64,000 nucleotides of DNA. Source: Rutidosis leptorrhynchoides. Taxonomy: Eukaryota > Streptophyta > Magnoliopsida > Asterales > Asteraceae. Positions 10,798 to 22,886 of this stretch are shown here, piece by piece. A program made the position numbers and the translations under genes. The stretch covers positions 367,497,001 through 367,561,000 of the forward strand of contig NC_092340.1 in NCBI RefSeq assembly GCF_046630445.1, written 5' to 3'. Under the pieces are notes generated by a model, which was given only the letters and a program-made list of their open reading frames with translations, made no database searches and was not told the DNA's origin. Position 1 is the stretch's first letter. Each line of letters begins with the position of its first letter.

Positions 10798-12923
10798 ATG
10801 TATAAAAATTCGTTTTCAATCCAAAACAAAGAACCAGAAGAAATGAAAGAGAACGAAACAGCAAGTATAACCGTGCTACCTGAAGGTTACATATCGGAGA
10901 CACTATCGATTACGTCACCTCGTGACGCGTGCAGGGCAGCTGCGATCTCTAAAGGATTCAATTCAGCTGCAGATTCTGATATCATCTGGGAACGGTTTCT
11001 GCCTCCAGATTATAACGTGATCATTGCTAGAGCTGTTTCTCCTTTGATTTTTGGGTCTAAAAAGCAACTTTACTTCATGCTATCAGATTCACATATACTA
11101 CTTGATAGCGGATATTTGGTAAATTAATCTTCATTGAATTCGTTATTAATTTTATTACTATTTTGCCAGATTTGTATGGAGTCAACTTAGAAAAAAGAGT
11201 GATAGTTTGATAGGTACTGTACAAAAATATTGAAGTTAGGTCAAAGTTTGGTGAAAAGTAATCGTACAATTAGATAGTTTTAGGTAGGCCTGCAATTATC
11301 TAATAGTTGCAAGATATATGTCAAGTTCAGTGGGAGCATAATTTGGACGTAGGTACGTGCGTCACTAGTTAAAATTTTAGAAAAATAAATCACCAATTAG
11401 TTGTGTCACTCAAAAAAATTTACACTAGCCAATGATATCATTAGTTTAAATGCCCCCAAAAATTTTCACTAGATGAAGTATTTCACTGGTAGTGATATAA
11501 TAGTAGGTCTGCCCCTGGGGCATAGTTAGAAACGGTCACAATTAAGTTGCGTGACAAGGTTGTAAAACTCGCTATTTGGAAACTAAGTGGGGATCAATTG
11601 GTCTAATATGGACTAGTTGGACGTTCACCAATTTTGACTTTATCTGACTTACGTTTACCGATTTTGATAAAATAAATTGGGCTTTGAACTAATAAATCTG
11701 ACTGTGAACGACTAAATCGACTTTTGACCACTTTGACCAGATAAATTGGCCAAGTTGGAGACTAGCCGGACTACTTTAACATCTCGACTAGTCGTGACTA
11801 GTCAAAGGACTTTTACAACCATGTTGTGTGCATATGATATTTACTCGAACATGAAAAACCTTATTCGTTAGCTAGATACTAGTTATCGAGTTGATTAAAT
11901 ATCCTACGTGATACATTGACCAACTCATACATGTGGTCAATGGTCATGTATGTTCTGTTAGGATTTTGGAACATACCTTGAGCTACTCTTCTGGGTTTTC
12001 AAATCAATACTGGATGCAAATTTGAAATTATATGATGCTTAAAAATTGTGATTCTCTTGAGTTTTGGTTTGCAAGATTAAATTTTGTTCAGATTAAATTA
12101 TACTGTGAACTTAGAAAACCATTTTTTTGTTTTTGTTTTACCAACAGAGTTTAAATTACCACTATGTGACTAAATAAGTAAATATCATACAAGAAAATAT
12201 GGCTTCAATTTCCATTGACAACCTGTGTATACACTATAAGAATAAAAAATTTCATTTTTTATTTGATTTTTTCTTGTACAACTCCATAAACAGAGCTTTA
12301 GGCTTGATAAGGAGAGTGGAAAAAAGACTTATATGTTGGGGGCAAGGGAATTATCAATCGCGTGGCAAGACGACACTCGTTACTGGGAATGGGGACATGT
12401 ACCCGAATTTGGTCCACAAACAAGGTCTCGTTTTTATCCCTTCTATCTTAAAATCCCGAACTTTATGTATCCAACGATTGACATACGTTACGCTTCTTAC
12501 AGGTTTCAGGAGGTGTGCATACTTAAAAAAGTATGTTGGCTTGAAATACGAGGCAAAATTAAAGCTGCAATGTTATCACCAAAAAGTACATATGTAGCTT
12601 ATCTTGTGTTTCAGTTAACTAGGAATTCAAGGGGACTGTCTCTTCCTGCACTGACAATGGTAAGTATTGGAGGGATAACAAATGAGACTGAAAATGTTTA
12701 TTTGCAAAAACCGAGTAGGCGTAGTAGACTATGGCGAATACGTTTAGATGGGGATTATAGTTTTCCTTATAGAAGAAAGGATGGGTGGATGGAGATGGAA
12801 TTGGGAGAATTTTATAACGATGAAGGAGATGAAGGTGAAGTTGAGATGGCGTACGAGGAGATTAGGTTCGGAAACTGGAAAAACGGGCTTATCCTGGAGG
12901 GAATCGAGCTTCGACCCAAATAA
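10798..12923 (+). CDS. F-box protein with phloem protein 2 domain (PP2-B type)
   Basis: Three exons by my splicing: 10798-11118, 12294-12424 and 12503-12923, with introns of 1175 and 78 bp, all GT-AG and all joining in frame to give about 290 residues. Residues 24-72 are a degenerate F-box (LPEGYISETLSITSPRDACR, then IWERFLP). Exons 2 and 3 give the PP2 lectin-like domain, with SFRLDKESGKKTYMLGAREL, then VCWLEIRGKI, DGWMEMELGEFYNDEGDEGE and a C-terminal GIELRPK. This order is that of plant PP2-B proteins, which family knowledge places in SCF ubiquitin ligases as possible glycan-binding substrate receptors. An alternative start is the Met at codon 16 (10843). The second intron is inferred because reading through it inserts about 26 foreign residues in the PP2 domain. 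I see no inactivating change, so it may be functional. Confidence 0.8.
11119..12293 (+). other. Intron 1 of the PP2-B-type gene
   Basis: Donor GGTAAATT after codon 107, acceptor TAAACAG before AGCTTTAGG. It is long (1175 bp) and contains no transposon that I can name. Around 11580-11815 it holds several diverged GACTAGTC/ACTAGTTGG blocks. Confidence 0.65.
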
Positions 12924-13868
12924 GTTATGTGAAATGAGTTAAACTTCAAGTTTTATATGGGATGTATGTGTACTAAAGATATGTAATCTGGAACTGTATG
13001 ATTTTTTTTTTTCCTTCTAAAAATACAAGTTAAACCTGCATTGCAATATATATGTGGTAGTAGGAAGTGAATGGCCAATTATCCTCTAAGTATTGGTTGT
13101 GGCTACAAAAGTTCTGTTGTGTACAAATTAGACATTTTATTTTAATTAATAGTAATATAGGGATATCAATTACTCAATATATTACCAACAACATCATTTT
13201 ATTCCTTTTTTCCAAAATATCCTTCAATAAAGTACAACAAAAAGTTTTAAAATTTTTATATTAGTTTATCATTAAGGGCATTTTAGACCATTTAAGTGGA
13301 AGAAGTAAAAATTATGTTGGATTTATCATCTCTCATTACCTATATGTATATGTATATATTATCAATTAGCAAAAATCCGAACAAAAGGTTCGGAACTTAA
13401 GTTCCCGGATTGATTAGTTAGCTTCAGAATTATTATTCATAACCATATCACCCTATTTTCAAATCTAAAATTTTCTGTTTTTCCCCTTTCTAATTTTTTT
13501 TCAACTTCACTCATCACCAATCACTTAGAAATCCTCCAAGGAAAAGGCCCTGAAAGTGACAAAAAGAAAGCGAGATATATTTAATATACGGTAGTCATAA
13601 AATCTCAAATTCGTGTGGCCTTAACAAATGCGGATAAATACATGTTCAAACTCCGTTACTTGAGTTCAATTGACATATTACGAGTTTAAGTCTCGTGAAA
13701 TGTCAGTTGAGTACTCTTCATATAGTGTTTTTGATCTAATTGTGATAGGTAAATTGACCGATTAAAATAAAATGGAAGAGTTTTGATAACGTATGTCGTG
13801 TGTGACATAAGTTAACGCGCATTTATTAAATTCGAAGTTTTAACTCGAAGTTTTCTTATATATTATTA
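12924..13868. other. 3' flank of the PP2-B-type gene and intergenic DNA
   Basis: No gene seen. The 65-residue ORF at 13067-13264 has no recognisable content. Confidence 0.5.
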
Positions 13869-14616
13869 CTAGGTTTTGAGCCCGTGCGTTGCACAACTAT
13901 TCAAAATCCGCTTTAAATAAGTCACTTATTTTAATTTTATGACGATTGATCTACATTTTCAAGCAATTTGTGGTCGCGTTTAAGGGGGACATGTCGACCC
14001 AATAGCTTAAGTGTGGTTAATTTGAGCCCGTACTCTATTTTCAATAAGTCATATTTGTTAAAAAAAAAAAAAGATATATTTCAAGTATGTTAGTATGTTT
14101 CGTTGGCAAAACGAGACTATGAAATACATATATGTTTCATATTGCGTGTAGTTGCAACAACAAAAAATTGTTCGAGTTCTATCAGATTTAAGAAATCAGT
14201 GGAATCTAATTTACTAATATGAGTAATACGTTACTATTCCCTCAAAAATAGTATTAAAAATTGTGTTGTAGTTTTTCTTATGATTTTTCTTAGGATGTGT
14301 GTATGAACAAATGTGTGTCTGTAGTTTTTCTGATAATCGTAGTAGTATATAGGAGTATGGATGAAATAAAAATTAAATTGTGTAAAATTGGGTTTAGTGA
14401 ATTTTTTAAATTAAATGGGTACATATGATAGTTTTAGTAATTAAATTGAGTATATATGATATTATGTTATTTACTTGGTTAAATATGTGATTTTAAAGGT
14501 TGATAAGGGTATATATGAATAATTGTGACATGTGGAAATTACACTTGGCTTAATATGCAATATTTAAGGAGCTAATGACATGTAAGCTAATTAAATCTCT
14601 CTTTTATATATATAGA
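13869..14616 (-). mobile_element. Non-autonomous Helitron-like element
   Basis: Read on the minus strand, it starts TC (TCTATATATATAAAAGAGAG, 14616 downward) next to A and ends with a CGTGCAACGCACGG-like hairpin and CTAG (13872-13869) next to T. These are the terminal features of plant Helitrons, and the 3' end matches the one at position 76. No Rep/helicase is present. The 5' end could instead be at 14620, because GAT occurs twice. Confidence 0.55.
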
Positions 14617-14926
14617 TAGATTTATAGCTTATATTAAATGCTTATTATTAATATAAACTAGCTTAATGCCCGCGAATTCGTGGGGTTATTTTATGGGACT
14701 AAGCAAGTATTAATTAGAAATTACTTAATGTGAAACATTATATTATTTGTGTAGTTTTCTGTAACGGACACAATCATAGAATGTTGGTATATAGTTGTTG
14801 AGCAAATGATAACAAATAAACACATCAATGAAAGTCTAATAATACTTTATATATTATTACAAAAAACAAATAAGTGTTTGTTTTTTTTTCTTCTTCAACT
14901 TTATCATATTTAAGCAGTATTTTTAC

Positions 14927-15647
14927 CTAACAGCGTCTTCCTTTAAGACCTTCATGGATTGTCTGTCTAAAAGCATATAAAGTTCCCCGCCCGGACAATA
15001 ATCAGTTATCAAACAAACATGAGTTGGAGTCTGCAATTATTTTTCGTCTGTTAACCAAATTTTCTATTTATCGATACAACGGAGTAATAAAAAAAAAACC
15101 CGAATTGAAGCGTATAATGCTGGAAGAAAAGGATGGTCTAATACATCCGATATATCTCTTTCTGCGCACGCTCTATGCACCTATTTTGTGTAGCAAAAAA
15201 AAAGTTATATTACGAAAACTGATTTTCGCATAACAGAATTACAAATTTAATGTTTTTCTCACCTTGTTATGGCTAATCATAACACCTTTATGCATTGCTT
15301 TCATTGCAAAAAAACTCGCTAGTTCCACATAACTCGACCAAATGAACACTACCCGTATCTCCCGATCCTAAAGGCTTAACGGGCCTAAAATGCTTTAGTC
15401 CTAACTTTTCCCCACTCCTGATAACCTACAAAAAAGCAGATATCATATACTCCGTAATTAAGTTTATATGTGAGCATTCAACATATAATTGTCCAAAAAT
15501 GTTAACATATAATATGGTTGATGATCATTGCCCATAATATAAAAGGCATTAACGTACCTTTAGAATAGCCTTCCAAGCTGATGTATCCCTTCTATGAGGC
15601 TTCGGGTGAACCATATTCGAATGTTTAGCCCATAAATCATCTGGAGT
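14927..15647 (-). pseudogene. Captured phototropin kinase-domain fragment (four exons)
   Basis: Four exon pieces are legible on the minus strand with introns kept. Exon A (15647-15558) reads TPDDLWAKHSNMVHPKPHRR and on to AWKAILK. Exon B (15425-15263) reads [20 protein letters not shown], then MKAM. Exon C (15180 to about 15100) reads VHRACAERDISDVLDHPFLP. Exon D (15030-14927) reads THVCLITDYCPGGELYMLLD and ends KEDAVR. This is the region just upstream of and into the kinase domain of phototropins (PHOT1/PHOT2), the blue-light receptor kinases, including the LGSGDTG glycine loop. The LOV domains and the catalytic half of the kinase are absent. Exon B carries one extra T in a T7 run at about 15317, which shifts the frame. 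AG acceptors and GT donors are otherwise retained. Confidence 0.85.
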
Positions 15648-15719
15648 CTGCATAACATAAAAAATTTAAATTTGTAATGAACATATTATTAATTTAATTC
15701 ATTAATTGGATATATTGTG

Positions 15720-15890
15720 TTCAACTGCGAAATGTGTAGCACCTGGAGACGCAATCCCAGAAAGAAGCATGTCTCTCCTAAATAACTCAATTTAAGTTGT
15801 GGTTTCTGAAGATTTATAACTACAAATTTCTCGCATAAGGGTTAATGGAAACTGACTACAGAAGGCAGCTATTGCTTGACTAAAACGCAT
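15720..15890 (-). pseudogene. Captured coding-like segment, gene not recognised
   Basis: One minus-strand frame starts at an ATG near 15889 and reads MRFSQAIAAFCSQFPLTLMR, passes one stop, then continues as RRDMLLSGIASPGATHFAVE. A single stop within about 55 otherwise open codons, in the same orientation as the phototropin and chaperonin pieces, suggests a captured exon. I cannot assign the parent gene. Confidence 0.35.
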
Positions 15891-16215
15891 GGTTAAAGCC
15901 TAACTATTCACATTTGTTATACATTATATAGACATGTATTTTTAGGTTTTGATTCAAACATATTCAAAGATGTAACCTTTTCATTTCAACAGTATAGTAT
16001 ATACACAAACCAAGAGCTAAACGACACGGGAATAAAATAGTGCAAAAGTAGCAGAATAACACATTACCTTTAGTTTGAACAACAGGGAGGATCCAGAATG
16101 CGATACGATTCGATCCCCTACAACACAAGTTGCAGCTTACGCAATTATTTCAGCTGCAGCAATATAAAAACCAAGCAAACTTACCATATCAACTTAGTAA
16201 TTTAAGATGATTACC

Positions 16216-16312
16216 TTAAGTCAAGATAGCAATGTCATCTAAGTAATGGCGTTTGCGGTCACCAAAGGCTGGAGCTTAAAGAGCTGCTCTCTTCACTATC
16301 CCCTTAAGCTTT
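16216..16312 (-). pseudogene. Captured chaperonin 60 fragment
   Basis: The minus strand reads KLKGIVKRAAL, a stop, then APAFGDRKRHYLDDIAILT. This fits the apical-domain segment of GroEL/Cpn60 proteins (KLRG...AAxKAPGFGDRR...DIAILTGG). The YLDDIAILT ending is closer to plastid Cpn60 beta subunits than to others I recall. An in-frame TAA replaces the Lys codon before APAFG, and a donor-like AAGGTAATC follows. It is a fragment inside the Helitron-like element, with no start or remaining domains. Confidence 0.7.
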
Positions 16313-18410
16313 GTTCCGAATGACTGGAAAGTTTTCGTTGACTACAGGATTCAACATTCCACACTTCTCCTTCGAATTTGTACTTATTTGCTCAACCAAA
16401 AGTAAGCGCAATCAACGAAATTCCACACATCCCAAATTTACTTTTAAATTCAGATATATGTAATATGTATACCATTTAATAAAAGTTTCTAGCACGTGAA
16501 ACTCACATCAGACTTTTTGAAAGTGAACATCAGTTATCAAACACTTACCACTCTTTGAGGCTCTTTAGGGACTTCAGCAACATTATCCATGATACCAATG
16601 GCATATGCAATAGAAACAAAAATCACCGTTCTTAAGAAATAAGAATAAAGCAATCTAATATTACCAAAAAAAAAAAATAACATAAACAAAATCTTCAATC
16701 TCAATTTTTGGAAGTGTTCTGTTCGAGTTATCCATTTCTCCAGCTAATGTAGTTACTTTTTTTTTAAAGAGCAAATGCTAATGTACTTACTGAGTCACAA
16801 TAGTTAAGGTTCCAAAAGAATGTCTTTAAGTAAATCAACTACATGTAAATCCACTACTAAACATCTAGCTGGTTCGGCTTTAAAAATTGAAATAATACCC
16901 ATAAATCCATAATCTCAAAAGAAAATCATGTGAATGAACCTAATAAAACAGTAACCAATAAAACAGTAACCCACACTACCATTGTCAAACCTCTAAAATT
17001 CATATAAGGGTAATAGTCAAGGTTAAAACTCGAGGATACCCACCTGCTATTGCTAATACTTTTACCTTAATGTAAGACGTGAACTCAAAGTCCTAGAGTG
17101 TAGCGGTTGTGTAACTCTTGTAATATATAATAATATACGAAGAAAATGTGATGTGTTTTTACTCCCTTACTTTATATTTACGATCTCACTCGTCCCGTGT
17201 TTTGTTTGGTTCCTGTTGTGTTTCCAGTAATTTTGATGTCTCTGACATTGTGAACACAACCCATGTAACCTATTTTCAAGACGCAACAAAAAAATATTAT
17301 AAAAAGTTCTAAATCCAACCTGCAAGCAACTCAATTCAAGACGAAATATCCTTCTACCCACATTAAGCAACTGAAAAAAGGTTCCGAAACAAACAATACA
17401 TACATAGAAATAAAAGCTACTAATAACAACTACCTATATTAGTTGAAGTTTAAGAGCAATTGTTGAAGCATCAACACTCAAAAGCTCTTCAGGTACGCAA
17501 ACCAATTTTTAGTTGATGAAACATACCTTGATGAACGATTAATTGCGAATTGAAATATCTTGATGAGCGATTAGGTGTGAACTCTGTTGTTGAAATAAAG
17601 TCCTTTAACATAACAAATTAATGTATTGAACAAATTAACAATAATTTCAAAATTACCTTACAGGAAGACTATTAAAGTGGGACCATAACTGATCTTCAAA
17701 ATCAGGTTCAAAAACTTTAACAAATTTTAAAGGGGATCTGAATATACGAACTTGTAATTTGTAAAGGGGATCTAAATATACGAATTTGTGATTGTTACCT
17801 TCAATTTGATTCAGATCTGAGGCAACCACGGAGTTTTCGAGATGGGTTTATGAAGTTACTCATCATTATCGTCGTCATCATCTGTCATCATCGAAAGAAT
17901 TTGATGGCGGCGTACTTGCAGGTCATAATCGACCAAATTTGTATGTGCAGGTGATCTTTAGGTCCCCAATTTAACTCAAGAATTTGATGAATCAGTGTGA
18001 CGTAGGAGGAATTAAGAATTAGGTAGAATATTGGAAGAGAGGAATTTGGTTAATAAGATGGATATTTTTTATCCAGTCTTTTTTCTAATGTTAAGGGTAT
18101 TTTAGTCTCGGTATTGCTAAACTTTGAAGAATATGAGGTCATAATTATGATTTAGAGATTTCAATGGTCTAGATTTAGTGACTAATTAGAAATGGAAGGC
18201 TATGATTAATTGTTATTAGATAAGATGACCTATTTTGGTGTTTGTTATTATATATAAAGTAGATTTTTTTTATTATTGTGCATGTATTAAATACAAATTC
18301 GATATTTATAGAAATTACGAGTTTATTAAATACGCGTTGACGTATAATAAATAATAAATTGTTTTTTGTACAAATAATAAATAAATAACTAATTAAATAA
18401 AATTTTTTTG

Positions 18411-18495
18411 GACAGCGATTGGGATCATCCGAAGGGGACTAAACTACCCGTTGCGATCATCTCCCGTTTCGACTATGCTGATATCAAGAGTAGTA
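18411..18495 (-). repeat. SINE/LINE 3'-end-like fragment
   Basis: On the minus strand it runs through GGTAGTTTAGTCCCCTTCGG and GATCCCAATCGCTGTCC into an A-rich tail. A related sequence lies at 33105-33200. Class not determined. Confidence 0.35.
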
Positions 18496-18508
18496 AATAT
18501 ATATACTA

Positions 18509-18677
18509 ATATATGCTAAATTGCTAATATTAGCCGAGCAAGGAGGAATGGTAACCGGATTATATCATGCTGACGTTAACATGACGTCAACTATTTTGTC
18601 ATGTAGTGATTTTTTTAGAAAATCGTTTTTCTGGTCCAATTATTTTGCACAACGGATTGGGCTCTCGGCCTCCTACT
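18509..18677. repeat. Direct repeat copy A flanking the Ty3 element
   Basis: About 160 bp from TACTAATAT through ATTAGCCGAGCAAGGAGGAA to TCTCGGCCTCCTACT. A near copy (B) lies at 31765-31932. The retrotransposon sits at the junction between the two, so the tandem duplication probably predates the insertion. Confidence 0.85.
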
Positions 18678-21600
18678 TGTAGTGACCCGAACTTTTCCAT
18701 GTTTATATATATTAATTGAGATTGATATTTACATGATTAAATATTTCCAACATGTTAAGCAATCAAACTTGTTAAGACTTGATTAATTGAAATATGTTTC
18801 ATATAGACAATTGACCACCCAAGTTGACCGGCGATTCACGAACGTTAAAACTTGTAAAAACGACTTGACGATATATATATGGATATACATATGGTTAACA
18901 TGAGATTATGATAAGTAAGTATCTCCATAAGTATATTAACAATGAGTTATATACATATAAACAAGACTACTAACTTAAGGATTTTGAAACGAGACATATA
19001 TGTAACGATTATCGTTGTAACGACATTTAAATGTATATATATCATATTAAGATATATTAATATATCATAATATCATGATAATATAATAATTTAACATCTC
19101 ATTAGATATAATAAACAATGGGTTAACAACATTAATTGAGATCGTTAACTTAAAGGTTTCAAAACAACACTTACATGTAACGACTAACGATGACTTAACG
19201 ACTCCGTTAAAATGTATATACATGTAGTGTATTTAGATGTATTAAAATACTTTTGGAAGACTTCAAGACATATATCAAAACACTCATACTTAACGAAAAT
19301 GGTTACAGTTACTTTCCCATTCTTTTCTTTCATCAAGAATTCTAGTCGTATTCTTACCCGTATTATACACAGCTTCAAAACGTACTTACTATGGGTATAT
19401 ACCAATAGGAACTAGCATGGGATTCCACTCTTGATTATGTCATGTATGACTAATCAATTTTAACTTCTACCATGAGCTAGTCAACTAACTAGAACTCCTT
19501 TTAACCCTACTCACCACTCACCAATTAACACTCATCATTCACTCCATTTCACTTCCAAATCTCTTTCTAATTCTCTCTCAACACACCCACACTATTATGA
19601 ACGTATTTTTCCAGTAGTTAATCATCATCTTCATCAAAAATCACTTCAAGAATCAAGCTATAATCATCATAGGAAGAACACTTCAAGAATACTTCAAAAA
19701 TCCCTTCAAGTTTACTAATTTACTTCCAAGCTTTCTAATCCATTCCAAGTAATCATCTAAGATCAAGAAACCTTTGTTATATACAGTAGGTTATCTTTCT
19801 TATTCAAGGTAATATTCATATTCAAACTTTGATTCAATTTCTATAACTATAAACTATCTTAATTCGAGCAAAAATCTTACTTGAACTTGTTTTTGTGTCA
19901 TGATCCTACTTCAAGAACTTTCAAGCCATCCAAGATCCTTTGAAGCTAGATCATTTCTTGTCACTTCCAGTAGGTTTACCTACTAAACTTGAGGTAGTAA
20001 TGATGTTCATAACATCATTCGATTCATATATATAAAACTATCTTATTCGAAGGTTTAAACTCGTAATCACTAGAACATAGTTTAGTTAATTCTAAACTTG
20101 TTCGCAAACAAAAGTTAATCCTTCTAACTTGACTTTTAAAATTAACTAAACACATGTTCTATATCTATATGATATGCTAACTTAATGATTTAAAACCTGG
20201 AAACACGAAAAACACCGTAAAACCGGATTTACGCCGTCGTAGTAACACCGCGGGCTGTTTTGGGTTAGTTAATTAAAAACTATGATAAACTTTGATTTAA
20301 AAGTTGTTATTCTGAGAAAATGATTTTTATTATGAACATGAAACTATATCCAAAAATTATGGTTAAACTCAAAGTGGAAGTATGTTTTCTAAAATGGTCA
20401 TCTAGACGTCGTTCTTTCGACTGAAATGACTACCTTTACAAGAACGACTTGTAACTTATTTTTCCGACTATAAACCTATACTTTTTCTGTTTAGATTCAT
20501 AAAATACAGTTCAATATGAAACCATAGCAATTTGATTCATTCAAAACGGATTTAAAATGAAGAAGTTATGGGTAAAACAAGATTGGATAATTTTTCTCAT
20601 TTTAGCTACGTGAAAATTGGTAACAAATCTATTCCAACCATAACTTAATCAACTTGTATTGTATATTATGTAATCTTGAGATACCATAGACACGTATACA
20701 ATGTTTCGACCTATCATGTCGACACATCTATATATATTTCGGAACAACCATAGACACTCTATATGTGAATGTTGGAGTTAGCTATACAGGGTTGAGGTTG
20801 ATTCCACAATATATATAGTTTGAGTTGTGATCAATACTGAGATACGTATACACTGGGTCGTGGATTGATTCAAGATAATATTTATTGATTTATTTCTGTA
20901 CATCTAACTGTGGACAACTAGTTGTAGGTTACTAACGAGGACAGCTGACTTAATAAACTTAAAACATCAAAATATATTAAAAGTGTTGTAAATATATTTT
21001 GAACATACTTTAATATATATGTATATATTGTTATAGGTTCGTGAATCAACAGTGGCCAAGTCTTACTTCTCGACGAAGTAAAAATCTGTGAAAGTGAGTT
21101 ATAGTCCCACTTTTAAAATCTAATATTTTTGGGATGAGAATACATGCAGGTTTTATAAATGATTTACAAAATAGACACAAGTACGTGAAACTACATTCTA
21201 TGGTTGAATTATCGAAATCGAATATGCCCCTTTTTATTAAGTCTGGTAATCTAAGAATTAGGGAACAGACACCCTAATTGACGCGAATCCTAAAGATAGA
21301 TCTATTGGGCTTAACAAACCCCATCCAAAGTACCGGATGCTTTAGTACTTCGAAATTTATATCATATCCGAAGGGTGTCCCGGAATGATGGGGATATTCT
21401 TATATATGCATCTTGTTAATGTCGGTTACCAGGTGTTCACCATATGAATGATTTTTATCTCTATGTATGGGATATGTATTGAAATATGAAATCTTGTGGT
21501 CTATTATTATGATTTGATATATATAGGTTAAACCTATAACTCACCAACATTTTTGTTGACGTTTTAAAGCATGTTTATTCTCAGGTGATTATTAAGAGCT

Positions 21601-21926
21601 TCCGCTATCGCATACTTAAATAAGGACGAGATTTGGAGTCCATGCTTGTATGATATTGTGTAAAAACTGCATTCAAGAAACTTATTTTGTTGTAACATAT
21701 TTGTATTGTAAACCATTATGTAATGGTCGTGTGTAAACAGGATATTTTAGATTATCATTATTTGATAATCTACGTAAAACTTTTAAACCTTTATTGATGA
21801 AATAAAGGTTATGGTTTGTTTTAAAATGAATGCAGTCTTTGAAAAACGTCTCATATAGAGGTCAAAACCTCGCAACGAAATCAATTAATATGGAACGTTT
21901 TTAATCAATAAGAACGGGACATTTCA
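18678..21926 (+). repeat. 5' LTR of the Ty3 chromovirus
   Basis: 3249 bp, TGTAGTGACCCGAAC to GGGACATTTCA. The ORFs seen within it (19184-19405, 19212-19415) recur in the 3' LTR and have no recognisable content. Confidence 0.97.
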
Positions 21927-21928
21927 GT

Positions 21929-21940
21929 TGGTATCAGAGC
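21929..21940 (+). other. Primer binding site (initiator Met tRNA)
   Basis: TGGTATCAGAGC begins two bases after the 5' LTR. It is complementary to the 3' end of plant initiator tRNA-Met, the usual primer for minus-strand synthesis. Confidence 0.93.
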
Positions 21941-22135
21941 GTTGGTCTTAGAGAACCAGAATTTTGCATTAGTGTGTCTTATGTAGTTTGTTAGGATGCA
22001 TTAGTGAGTCTGGACTTCGACCGTGTTTACTTGAAAAATGATTGCTTAACAAATTTTGTTGGAAACTATATATTTTTAACATGTGAATATTATGTGATAT
22101 ATTAATCTCTTAACGCGTTTGATATTATGTGATAG

Positions 22136-22750
22136 ATGTCTACCTCTAGAACAAGTCCCATTGACTCACCTAATAATAATGAAGAGTCAAATGTAAATTG
22201 GAATGATTCGTGGACTGATTCACAAGTTCCCGAAGAGGAACCGGAAGAAGAGTCGGAACCAGAAGAAGAATCGGAATCGGAAGAAGAATCGGAACCGGAT
22301 GAAGAAATAGAACCGGTGGGGGAAATAATAAAACGGTTAAGTAAAAGAAAATCCTCAACCAACCGACCAAGGTTAATTATGGTCAATGGTGTTTCCGCTA
22401 AGGAAGCAAAATATTGGGAGGATTACCAATTCTCCGATGAATCGGATTCCGACGAGAATTCCGATGATGTTATAGAAATTACCCCAACTGAATTTAAAAA
22501 GGCAAAAGAAAATAATAAGGGAAAGGGCATAAAAATAGAGAAATCTAATTCCAACCCCGATGAACTTTATATGTATCGTCAACCCCCGAAGTCCTTAAGT
22601 TGTAACAATGACCCGGGAACCTCTAAACCACCAGGTTTTTCTAAACCAATGTGGAAAATAACGGCTCGTATTAGGGGAACATCATATATCCCTAGAAACT
22701 TGGGAAAACGAACCAAAACCAAAGAAGAAGAAACAAGCGAGTCGGAATAA
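22136..22750 (+). CDS. Accessory ORF A of the Ty3 element: acidic protein of unknown function
   Basis: An intact 204-residue ORF between the primer binding site and gag. Residues about 30-62 are a low-complexity acidic tract of EEESEPEEESES type. A lysine-rich stretch follows (IIKRLSKRKSS), then a second Asp/Ser tract (FSDESDSDENSDD), and a basic C-terminal part (ITARIRGTSYIPRNLGKRTK) ending in an acidic tail. No membrane segment, zinc finger or gag motif is visible. I do not recognise the family. Position and intactness in a very young element argue that it is part of the element rather than decayed host DNA. A possible role as a charged nucleoprotein or chromatin-contacting factor would be speculation. 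AG lies immediately before the ATG. Confidence 0.7.
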   Translation: MSTSRTSPIDSPNNNEESNVNWNDSWTDSQVPEEEPEEESEPEEESESEEESEPDEEIEPVGEIIKRLSKRKSSTNRPRLIMVNGVSAKEAKYWEDYQFSDESDSDENSDDVIEITPTEFKKAKENNKGKGIKIEKSNSNPDELYMYRQPPKSLSCNNDPGTSKPPGFSKPMWKITARIRGTSYIPRNLGKRTKTKEEETSESE

Positions 22751-22886
22751 GATAGTTGTATTCGTGTGGTGTAATATATGTAATATAGTGTGCTTATGCT
22801 TTATGATATATGTAAAAATTGCTTGTATTAATAAGTATTTTTTTATGAATCTAACTCTTGTCTATTTTACAGTATAAAAACACAAA

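Larger units (their letters stand above)
14658..18263 (-). mobile_element. Helitron-like element carrying captured gene fragments
   Basis: The minus strand ends (14661-14658) in CTAG next to T, preceded by the hairpin CCCACGAATTCGCGGG. It begins near 18263 with TCTACTTTATATATAATAAC next to A. These are Helitron hallmarks (5' TC, 3' hairpin plus CTRR, A/T insertion site). Between the ends lie exon-intron fragments of at least two unrelated host genes, all on the minus strand: phototropin (14927-15647), chaperonin 60 (16216-16312), and unassigned coding-like pieces (15720-15890, 16076-16130, 16537-16591). This is the Pack-Helitron pattern known from maize and other plants. There is no Rep/helicase, so mobilisation would need an autonomous partner. 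The ends are inferred from motifs, not from an alignment of copies. Confidence 0.6.

Noticed and set aside
15024-15233. 69-residue plus-strand ORF
   Set aside because: It is antisense to captured phototropin exons C and D, which explain the sequence.
19184-19415. Opposed ORFs in the 5' LTR, repeated at 29025-29256
   Set aside because: They repeat because the LTRs are identical. No recognisable product, and not preserved in the older solo LTR.
22102-22386. Antisense Ser/Gly/Asp-rich ORF
   Set aside because: It is the shadow of the acidic tract of accessory ORF A.
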